NCBI RefSeq assembly: GCF_003201205.1
Contig: NZ_QICN01000003.1
Coordinates: 1 to 64,000, forward strand
DNA: 64,000 nucleotides
Direction: 5' to 3'
DNA from: Sinimarinibacterium flocculans
GTDB lineage: Bacteria; Pseudomonadota; Gammaproteobacteria; Nevskiales; Nevskiaceae
The notes under the pieces are model-generated. The model saw only the letters and a program-made list of their open reading frames with translations. It was not told where the DNA came from and searched no databases. Shown here one piece after another: positions 35,265-42,131 of the stretch. The translations under genes were made by a program, and so were the position numbers. Within the stretch, counting starts at the first letter, position 1. Every line of letters begins with the position of its first letter.

Positions 35265-37421
35265 TCAGCCATCGCCCTGAGTCGCTGTTCCCTGACGCCG
35301 CGGCGATACAAGCCGGACGATTTCGCCGCCGAGCCACCGCGTGAACTTGAAGCCGCCGAGCAGCCCGAAGCGCGCCACCTCGCGCAGGGCGAGCAGCGGC
35401 CGGTCGACGGCGCGCATGTCGCGCCACTGCAGCCAGGCGTCGGCGCGGCCGTAGAGCGCATTCACCAGGGCGCTCTCCTGCTCGATGTTCATCTCGCCGA
35501 TCTCCATCGCCAGCATGCCGTGCCCGGCGCGGCGCACGGAGCCGTCGAGCCAGACGTCGGAGCGCTGCGGAATCAGCACGACCTGCACCGGCTCGCCCGG
35601 TTCGACGTTGAGCGCCTCCGGCAGGTCGAGCGCGATGCCGCGATCCGAGACGTCGAGCGTCGACACCTCGAAGGTCTGCTGCGCGCCGCGCCGGCGCAGC
35701 AGTGCCGGCAAGCGCACGCGCACGCGCACCGAGTGACGGACCTGGCGGCGCTCGGAAGCCACCGCCAGCGCACAGCCGATGATCAGCAGGTTGTAGAACG
35801 TCCAGCCGACGTTGAGCAGCACCGTGTCGGCATGCTCGGCGTCGGTGAAGAAGCGTACGAGGCCGACGGCGAAGCCCAGTGCGTTGAGCAGGAACAGGAA
35901 GTAGTAGGGCCGCGCGATGTCCTTGTCGAAGTAGTCGCGGTTGACGATGCCGCCCTTCGCGGTCACGTTGAACTTGCCGAGCCGCGGATTGATGAAGGCG
36001 AGCAGCGTCGGCCACAGGATGAACAGGGCCAGCACGGTCTCGTAGGCCTCCGACCAGAACGAATGCCGGAACCTGCCCTGCACGCGGCTGTTGGTGATGG
36101 TCGCCAGCAGCACGTGCGGCGCTGCGTAGGCCAGCACCATCCAGCCCTGCGCGGCGATGATGTCGGCACCGAGCAGCAGATAGCCCAGCGGCGACGTCAG
36201 GAAGATCAGCCGCGGCAGGCCGTAGAAGAAGTGCATCATCGCGTTGGCGTAGCAGATGCGCTGCCCCGCCTTGAGTCCCTTCATTAGGAAGGGATTGTCG
36301 ACGCGGAAGATCTGCGCCATGCCGCGCGCCCACCGGATGCGCTGGCCCACGTGCGCGGACAGCGACTCGGTCGCCAGGCCCGCCGCCTGCGGAATGTTGA
36401 TGTAGGCGCTGGTCCAGCCGCGCGCGTGCATGCGCAGCGAGGTGTGCGCATCCTCGGTGACGGTCTCGGTGGCGATGCCGCCGATCTGTTCGAGCGCGGT
36501 GCGGCGCAGCACCGCGCAGGAGCCGCAGAAGAACGAGGCATCCCAGAAATCGTTGCCGTCCTGGATCAGCCCGTAGAACAGCTCGCCTTCGTTGGGCACC
36601 TTGCGGAAGGTGTTGAGGTTGCGCTCGAACGGGTCCGGCGAGAAGAAGTGGTGCGGCGTCTGCACCAGCGACACCGTCGGGTCGGCCATCATCGTGCCGA
36701 CGGTGAACTGCAGGAAGGAGCGCGTGGGGATGTGATCGCAGTCGAAGATCGCGATCAGCTCGCCATGGGTCTTCTTCAGTGCGGCGTTGATGTTGCCGGC
36801 CTTGGCGTGCTTGTTGTCGGCCCGGGTGACATGCACGACGCCGACGGTCTCGCAGAAGGTGCGGAACTCCTCGCGACGGCCGTCATCGAGCACGTGGATG
36901 CGCAGCTTGTCGCGCGGCCAGTCGAGCGCCAGCGCCGCCAGGACCGTCGGCCGCACGACCTTGAGCGGTTCGTTGTACGTCGGGATGAAGACATCGACCG
37001 TCGGCCAGCTCGACTCGTCCTCGGGCAGCGGCACCGGCTTGCGCCCGAGCGGCCACGCCGTCTGCACGAAGCCGAACAGCAGGATCACGTAGGCGTACAG
37101 CTCGGCGAACACGAGGCCGGATGCGAGGAACAGATCCCAGCCGTCGAACTGCGGACCGATCGGCAGCGTCTGCGTCAGGCGCCAGTAGAGATACCGGCTG
37201 CTGGCCAGCAGGGAGACGACCATCAGCGCGATGAGCATCTGCCGGCTCTTCGCGTGCCGCATCAGCAGCGCAGCGCCGATCATGACCACGGCACACAGGG
37301 CCTGCCATTCGAGCGCGAAGGGCGTGACCACCACCACGTAGGCCGGCACGGCGAACAGCACGGCCAGCAGCAGCCAGCCGACGCCGGTCAGCCGGCCGCC
37401 GCCATCGCGCGGTGCGGGCAT
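35265..37421 (-). CDS. bcsA: BcsA, cellulose synthase catalytic subunit with PilZ domain (system 1)
   Basis: The 718-residue protein is a processive GT2 glycosyltransferase that polymerises UDP-glucose and extrudes the chain. All catalytic marks are present: LDDGR (179-182), DCD (227-229), VTED (321-324) and QRIRW (360-364), with flanking membrane helices. The C-terminal PilZ domain has the c-di-GMP-binding RRQVR and the DVSDRG (DxSxxG) motif. Synthesis should therefore be switched on by c-di-GMP. It lacks the roughly 135-residue N-terminal extension of copy 2, as expected of type I synthases. Confidence 0.96.
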   Translation of the reverse strand: MPAPRDGGGRLTGVGWLLLAVLFAVPAYVVVVTPFALEWQALCAVVMIGAALLMRHAKSRQMLIALMVVSLLASSRYLYWRLTQTLPIGPQFDGWDLFLASGLVFAELYAYVILLFGFVQTAWPLGRKPVPLPEDESSWPTVDVFIPTYNEPLKVVRPTVLAALALDWPRDKLRIHVLDDGRREEFRTFCETVGVVHVTRADNKHAKAGNINAALKKTHGELIAIFDCDHIPTRSFLQFTVGTMMADPTVSLVQTPHHFFSPDPFERNLNTFRKVPNEGELFYGLIQDGNDFWDASFFCGSCAVLRRTALEQIGGIATETVTEDAHTSLRMHARGWTSAYINIPQAAGLATESLSAHVGQRIRWARGMAQIFRVDNPFLMKGLKAGQRICYANAMMHFFYGLPRLIFLTSPLGYLLLGADIIAAQGWMVLAYAAPHVLLATITNSRVQGRFRHSFWSEAYETVLALFILWPTLLAFINPRLGKFNVTAKGGIVNRDYFDKDIARPYYFLFLLNALGFAVGLVRFFTDAEHADTVLLNVGWTFYNLLIIGCALAVASERRQVRHSVRVRVRLPALLRRRGAQQTFEVSTLDVSDRGIALDLPEALNVEPGEPVQVVLIPQRSDVWLDGSVRRAGHGMLAMEIGEMNIEQESALVNALYGRADAWLQWRDMRAVDRPLLALREVARFGLLGGFKFTRWLGGEIVRLVSPRRQGTATQGDG

Positions 37422-37426
37422 GCGGA

Positions 37427-37852
37427 TCAGCCGCCGCCTTGCTGCGGATCGATGTCCAGCGCCGCGAACAGCTCGCGCAGGGGCCGCGCGTTGCGCGGCA
37501 GACGATCAGCGTGGACGGCATGCCGCTCGGGCAGGTCCAGGACCAGCACCGGCGAGCGTACGTGGCTGGCGATCGATTGCCGTCGCAGGCGCTCGAAGGT
37601 GAAGGCCAGCGGGCTGCCCGCAGAGACGCTTCGCAACCGGCTCGTATCCGCAGCCGGCTGCGGTTCCGCCGCCTGCGGTCGCGCGGCGGTCGCGGACGGG
37701 TCGGGCGCCGAGGGCGCCGGCCGGTGCTCGGCGGGCTGGTGCTCGGCCGGCTTGCGCGCAGCACCGAACTCCCGGTAGCGCATGCCGCCGAGATCGAGCT
37801 GATTCACCAGCGAGCCGACGTCGTCGAATGCCTTGTCCTGCTTGCCGCTCAT
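37427..37852 (-). CDS. bcsP: BcsP/BcsR-like cellulose biosynthesis accessory protein
   Basis: The 141-residue protein has an N-terminal BcsR/BcsP-type motif (FDDVGSLVNQLDLGGMRYREF), a Pro/Ala-rich disordered middle and a C-terminal region with RSPVLVLDLPERHAVHADRLPRN. BcsP-like proteins accompany type I cellulose operons in beta- and gammaproteobacteria and probably act with BcsQ-type localisation factors. No bcsQ lies in this operon; the only bcsQ is in system 2. It lies 5 bp before bcsA. Confidence 0.7.
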   Translation of the reverse strand: MSGKQDKAFDDVGSLVNQLDLGGMRYREFGAARKPAEHQPAEHRPAPSAPDPSATAARPQAAEPQPAADTSRLRSVSAGSPLAFTFERLRRQSIASHVRSPVLVLDLPERHAVHADRLPRNARPLRELFAALDIDPQQGGG

Positions 37853-37862
37853 GCCTGTTTCC

Positions 37863-38363
37863 CTATTGGCCGAAACTCGACTCGTGTGCGAGCCGGAAGC
37901 GCATCACCTCGGCGGACCCGGTGCCGCCGAGAATCTGTCGCACGTCGAGGCGCTCGCCGGCACCGAGCTGTCGCATCCACTCGGCATACATGCCCTCGAA
38001 GAAGCCGGGGGCCCAGGGCACGCCGCCGTCGCCGAACCACCGCTGCAGCGGCGCGCAGCCATGAAGGATGTCGACCGCGCCGGTGCCTTCCTCGATGCTC
38101 ATCCAGCCCCAGTCCAGCCGGCCGAGCACGTCGTTGGCGAAGGCCTCGAACTCGACCAGCGTGCGAATCTCGCCGATGGATTGCTGCGTCCCGAAGCGCC
38201 GGCCGGCCAGATAGGCCAGCGCGCGCAACTGGCCTTCGGGCACCTGCGTCGCGAGTTCCGCTGACAGCGCCCGCAACAGGGGCTCGACCGTCTCGGACGG
38301 TCGGCGCTGCTTCAGGTAGTCGAGACTGCGGGGGTCCATCTGCGAACGGGCTTCCTCGGGCAT
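37863..38363 (-). CDS. bcsD: BcsD, cellulose synthase subunit D (system 1)
   Basis: The 166-residue protein matches the BcsD family, with the block DILHGCAPLQRWFGDGGVPWAPGFFEGMYAEWMRQLGA split over residues about 98-137. In acetic acid bacteria BcsD forms a periplasmic octamer with inner channels for four glucan chains and promotes crystalline cellulose. Here it is the first gene of the operon, not the last. No signal peptide is seen, which is also true of the known BcsD. Its presence defines this operon as type I-like. Confidence 0.85.
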   Translation of the reverse strand: MPEEARSQMDPRSLDYLKQRRPSETVEPLLRALSAELATQVPEGQLRALAYLAGRRFGTQQSIGEIRTLVEFEAFANDVLGRLDWGWMSIEEGTGAVDILHGCAPLQRWFGDGGVPWAPGFFEGMYAEWMRQLGAGERLDVRQILGGTGSAEVMRFRLAHESSFGQ

Positions 38364-38494
38364 ACTGCCGAATATGAAGCATTTTCCGGAAAACTGCTCG
38401 CAAAGGCATCGATTTCGTATGGATAAGACATACCGCCCTCGACGGGATCAGTGTCGTCCTTGGTAAATTCCATCGCCCTGCCGAGAGCCTTCGC
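38364..38494. promoter_or_regulatory. Divergent control region of the type I-like bcs operon and a lipoprotein gene
   Basis: This 131-bp space is AT-richer than its surroundings. It holds a 12-bp perfect palindrome, TTTTCCGGAAAA (38382-38393), 19 bp upstream of the bcsD start. A second inverted repeat, GTATG-N7-CATAC, lies at 38417-38433. Both could be operators. The lipoprotein and the type I-like operon are read outwards from here. Confidence 0.55.
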
Positions 38495-39307
38495 ATGCGC
38501 CCGACGTCCCGAACCAAGCCTCTGTCCGCCCTGTTGCCGGCGTTGCTGCTGACGGCCTGCGGTTCGCAGATCGACTCGATCGACGTGCCCGTCGTGCGCC
38601 CGCCGAGTCCGGCACCGGCCGGCATCTACACCGGGACACTGAGTTCGGTTGCCGCCGCACGTTCGATTCCGGTCACCGCGCTGGTGAATGCCGAGCGCAT
38701 CTTTGCCTTCGACGCCGACGGCGACTTCATCGCCGGCGGGCGCTACGAAACCGGCGACCGCGATCTGGCGTGGCAGGCACGCGCGTTCGAGCGCAGCGAA
38801 CCACCGCCCGCGGAGGACGAAGAGGAAGCCTCCGAGCAGGTGCGGATTCTCGCGATCACTGCCGAAGGCGGTTTCGATCCCGAGGAGCGCATCCTGATGA
38901 GCTATGCCGCCAGCGTCGAGGGCAGCAGCGGCGTCGTCGACAGCGGCAACATCTCCTGGGGCTATTCCGAAAGCCAGTACGAGCGACGGTCCGACCTGCC
39001 GCTGGTGGCCGGCACCTGGGTCAACGAGGACGACTTCGGCACGCCCACGGCCAGCTTCGGCATCAGCGAGGGCGGCGACCTGTTCGGCCAGGATGCCGAC
39101 GGCTGCAACTACAGTGGCCGGCTGTCGCTGATCGACCAGCCGTACAACCTGTACGGCGCATCGCTGCAGGTGCAATGCGCGGGCTCGGCCACCGCACGCC
39201 TCGAATCCGGGCTCGCCACGCTGCGCCACGACGGCGACGACGTCACGCTGGTCATCGTCACGACCAGCGCCGCGAACGCTACGCTGTTCCAGCTCAATCC
39301 GGGCTGA
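38495..39307 (+). CDS. Lipoprotein of unknown function between the two cellulose systems
   Basis: The 270-residue protein has a lipobox (LLLTAC, Cys22) and a Pro-rich linker. A strand-rich mature domain follows with internal similarity in the pattern IYTGTLSS ... AGTWVNEDDFGTPTASFGISEGGDLFGQDADGCNYSGRLS. That pattern resembles small beta-barrel or lipocalin-like lipoproteins. It shares the divergent control region with bcsD and lies just upstream of bcsR, so a role in the cellulose matrix is possible but unproven. Confidence 0.75.
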   Translation: MRPTSRTKPLSALLPALLLTACGSQIDSIDVPVVRPPSPAPAGIYTGTLSSVAAARSIPVTALVNAERIFAFDADGDFIAGGRYETGDRDLAWQARAFERSEPPPAEDEEEASEQVRILAITAEGGFDPEERILMSYAASVEGSSGVVDSGNISWGYSESQYERRSDLPLVAGTWVNEDDFGTPTASFGISEGGDLFGQDADGCNYSGRLSLIDQPYNLYGASLQVQCAGSATARLESGLATLRHDGDDVTLVIVTTSAANATLFQLNPG

Positions 39308-39425
39308 CTGCGCGCCCGCTCCGGCATCCGCTCCGGCAGGCGACTGCATCCGCGCAGCGGCCGCGCAACGTAGTGGTGGGCAGCCACGACTTGCGGCCCC
39401 CGCAGCGCTTGAGCAAGCTCTTCCG

Positions 39426-39617
39426 ATGCAGCACGAAACCGACCCGCCGGCCGCGGACGACATCGCCACCTTGCAACGCCGGCTGGCGATGGAACCGCGA
39501 CTCGCCTACGTCGACCTGAACCGGGATCGCGCCCTGGCGCAGGCGCTCGGGCGCTGGCCCTGGCTCGAGGCCGTGCGCGAACGCCACCGGCCGGAGCCCG
39601 GGACGGGCCCGGCATGA
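39426..39617 (+). CDS. bcsR: BcsR, cellulose synthase regulator (system 2)
   Basis: The 63-residue protein closely follows the E. coli BcsR pattern: DIATLQRRLAMEPRLAYVDL, then ALAQALGRWPWLEAV. BcsR forms a complex with BcsQ, helps c-di-GMP sensing by BcsE and is needed for assembly of the synthase. It overlaps bcsE by ATGA. Confidence 0.85.
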   Translation: MQHETDPPAADDIATLQRRLAMEPRLAYVDLNRDRALAQALGRWPWLEAVRERHRPEPGTGPA

Positions 39618-41173
39618 GCACAGTCGCCGGCATCGGCATCGACGGGCTGCCCGCACCGCTGGGGCAGGTGCTGCCCGGCCACCTCTACGCGCTGTCGGCG
39701 CCCGACCAGGCGCTCGCGACCGCGCTCACCGTCGGGGCGACGGGCGCCGCGCTGGCGACCCGGCGGCGGATCGCGCTGGTCGTGAGCGATCCCGAATCCA
39801 CCTGCGCCGCCCTGAGCGCGGCCGGACTCGACCCGGTGCGCGCGCACCGGCGCGGCAGCCTGCGCGTATTCGGCTGGACACCGCGCAGCAGCCGGGCGGC
39901 ACGCCTCGGCCCCGCGCAGCTGCTCGACGAACTCGACGCCTTCGGCTGCGGCGAGAACGCGCTGGTGTGGCTGTGGCCGGCGCATCCGGCCTTCCGCTGG
40001 GACGATGGCGCCGCCCTGGCCGGGTTCGCCCGGCTCTATCAGGCATGGGCCCGTCTGTGCCGGACCAGCATGGTGCTGCTGTTCGGCGGCCAGGGCTCGG
40101 GCGAAGGCCATGCCCAGCAACTCGCCGCGCGGCATCCCGCACTCGGCGGGCTCGCGCTCCTGCATGGCGACGCACGCGATGCACTCTGGGAGACCCGCCA
40201 ATGGAGCGGAACGGACCCGCGCCAGACGGCGGGGCTGTTGCGGCTGGGCCTCGGCAGCGATGGCCGGCTGCGCTGCGAGCCGGACCTCGTTGCCGAAGCC
40301 GAGAACTGGCGGCGACGGATGCTCGCCGCGGACGATCGTCACGACGTGCTGATCACGCGCACCGCTGCCGGAGACACGCCGTCGCCGTCGTGGACGGTGC
40401 TGGACGACGATGCGACCGTCGAACGACGGATGGCCGGCGCGGTCGCCGCCAGTGCCGTCTTCGGCATCGCTTCGGGCAGGGAGCTGCGGACGCTGGCGCG
40501 TCGGCTGCACCGGCTGCGTATGGCCTGCGGACGCGGCGTGCGCCTGCTGGTCTGCGAGCAGGGCTTTCGCCTGCGCCACGGGCAGGTGCGGCTGCTGCTG
40601 TCACTGGGTGCCCACGCCATCGTCACCCCGCCGCAGCGTGTCGAGGCCGTCCTGACGCAGCTCGACGGCATCCCGTACTCGCGTCCCCTGTCCGACGACT
40701 TCGAGGCTGCCCTGCGCACCGCCATTCCGCCGCCGCTGGGCGGATTCCGCGAGCCTGCGGCGTTCGCCGTGCAGGCACGCGCGATGGCCTTGCAGGCACG
40801 CGACGCCGGCCTGGAGTGCGTCCTCGTCGGCCTGTCGCTGGCTCCTTCCACCGACGCCGCCCACGCCCGGGCGCAGTGTCGGCCGACGCGCACGGGCGAC
40901 CTGTTCAGCATCGACGGCGACACGCTGCACCTGCTGCTGTACGGCTGCTGGCCCGGAGACGTCGACGCAGCTCTCGGCCACATCCTGCAGGCGCCGGTGG
41001 AGCAGCTGTTCGACGGCCAGCTGCGCCTGGCCGACACGCCTTCGATTCTCGCGGCACTGGAACGGATCGCGGCGCGCGCCGCCACGGCGACGCACAGGCC
41101 CGCAGTCCGCGCCGAGCCGGGCATGCGCAGCCTGCTGCAGTCGCCGCTGGCACTGCAGGAGAGCGCGCGGTGA
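39614..41173 (+). CDS. bcsE: BcsE, c-di-GMP-binding cellulose enhancer (system 2)
   Basis: The 519-residue protein matches BcsE: an N-terminal degenerate-NTPase/receiver-like region, then a C-terminal GIL domain. The I-site RTGD that binds c-di-GMP in E. coli BcsE is present at residues 426-429 (DNA 40889-40900). BcsE is the defining component of type II systems and increases cellulose output when c-di-GMP is high. It is coupled to bcsR and bcsF by overlaps. Confidence 0.87.
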   Translation: MSTVAGIGIDGLPAPLGQVLPGHLYALSAPDQALATALTVGATGAALATRRRIALVVSDPESTCAALSAAGLDPVRAHRRGSLRVFGWTPRSSRAARLGPAQLLDELDAFGCGENALVWLWPAHPAFRWDDGAALAGFARLYQAWARLCRTSMVLLFGGQGSGEGHAQQLAARHPALGGLALLHGDARDALWETRQWSGTDPRQTAGLLRLGLGSDGRLRCEPDLVAEAENWRRRMLAADDRHDVLITRTAAGDTPSPSWTVLDDDATVERRMAGAVAASAVFGIASGRELRTLARRLHRLRMACGRGVRLLVCEQGFRLRHGQVRLLLSLGAHAIVTPPQRVEAVLTQLDGIPYSRPLSDDFEAALRTAIPPPLGGFREPAAFAVQARAMALQARDAGLECVLVGLSLAPSTDAAHARAQCRPTRTGDLFSIDGDTLHLLLYGCWPGDVDAALGHILQAPVEQLFDGQLRLADTPSILAALERIAARAATATHRPAVRAEPGMRSLLQSPLALQESAR

Positions 41174-41406
41174 CGACGGCCATCGTCGTCTTCGGCCTGG
41201 TTCTCGGGCTGGCGGGGGGGCTGGCGCTGCACGCGCTCACGCGCCCCCGTCGCTGGCATCCCCGGCTCAGACGGCTTCGCCGGTATCTGCTCGGACGCGC
41301 CTGGCGCCCGGTACTGCTGATGCCCCATGTGCCTGCGGAGCCGGCGCCCGCCTCGCCGCCCGCACCGTCGGCCGACACCGCAGGAGCACGGACATCGTCC
41401 TCGTAA
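41170..41406 (+). CDS. bcsF: BcsF, small membrane protein (system 2)
   Basis: The 78-residue protein starts with GTG overlapping the bcsE stop (GTGA). It has one N-terminal membrane helix (TAIVVFGLVLGLAGGLALHAL), then a very basic juxtamembrane stretch (RPRRWHPRLRRLRRYLLGR) and a Pro/Ser tail. E. coli BcsF has the same layout; it recruits BcsE to the membrane and links to BcsG. The position between bcsE and bcsQ supports the call more than residue identity does. Confidence 0.78.
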   Translation: MTTAIVVFGLVLGLAGGLALHALTRPRRWHPRLRRLRRYLLGRAWRPVLLMPHVPAEPAPASPPAPSADTAGARTSSS

Positions 41407-42131
41407 GCCTCGTGGCTGCCACCGGCGGCTGTGGCCGCAGCACGCTGGTGGCCGGGCTCGCCGATGCCCTGCACCGCCGCGGACGCGCGGTGCTGGCGCT
41501 GGACCTCGATCCGGCGAATGCGCTGGCCCTGCATCTGGGTGCGACCGCCGCACCGGAGCACGGCATCGGCCACGCGCCGGACGGCGACTGGCCGGCGACG
41601 GCACTGTCCAACAGCGACGGCGTGCGCATCCTGCCCTTCGGTACGCCGCCGCTGCCCATGCTGCTGCGCTTCGAGCGCGAACTCGCCGAACGGCCGGGCT
41701 GGCTGCGCGAGCAACTGGGACGCCTGGCCGTGCCCGACGACACGATCGTCCTCGTCGACACGCCGCGGCTGCCTTCCGTGCTCGCGCTGCACGCCGCCGG
41801 CGCGGCGGATCACGTCCTGGTGGTCGTCAGCGCCGAACCGATCGCCTACGCGACGCTGGACCGCGTCGAGCGACTGCAGGCGGCGAAAGCACGCTTCGTC
41901 GTCAACGCCTTCGATCCGCAGCGCCCCTTGCAGCAGGACCTGCTGCTGCTGCTGCGCGACCGGCTCGGTGCGCGCCTGCTGCAGGAGGTCGTGCACCGCG
42001 ACACCGCGATCGCCGACGCGCAGGCGCGCAACCGGGCCCTGCCGGTCGACGCCCCGTACAGCCAGGCTGCCGAGGACCTGCAGCAGCTGTGCACGCGCCT
42101 GCTGCATCGGCTGGGGGCCTCGGCGCCATGA
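41394..42131 (+). CDS. bcsQ: BcsQ (YhjQ), MinD/ParA-like cellulose localisation ATPase (system 2), probable ATC start
   Basis: The frame encodes a MinD-like P-loop protein. The only standard start, GTG at 41412, cuts off the first beta-strand. Reading from 41394 restores it (VLVSLVAATGGCGRSTL) and puts an AGGAG (41382-41386) 7 nt before an ATC codon, so I propose ATC initiation (245 residues). The deviant Walker A is altered: the signature Lys is Thr and the second Lys is Arg (TGGCGRST). BcsQ marks the pole for cellulose secretion in E. coli and binds BcsR. It overlaps bcsF by 13 bp and bcsA by ATGA. Confidence 0.82.
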   Translation: MVLVSLVAATGGCGRSTLVAGLADALHRRGRAVLALDLDPANALALHLGATAAPEHGIGHAPDGDWPATALSNSDGVRILPFGTPPLPMLLRFERELAERPGWLREQLGRLAVPDDTIVLVDTPRLPSVLALHAAGAADHVLVVVSAEPIAYATLDRVERLQAAKARFVVNAFDPQRPLQQDLLLLLRDRLGARLLQEVVHRDTAIADAQARNRALPVDAPYSQAAEDLQQLCTRLLHRLGASAP

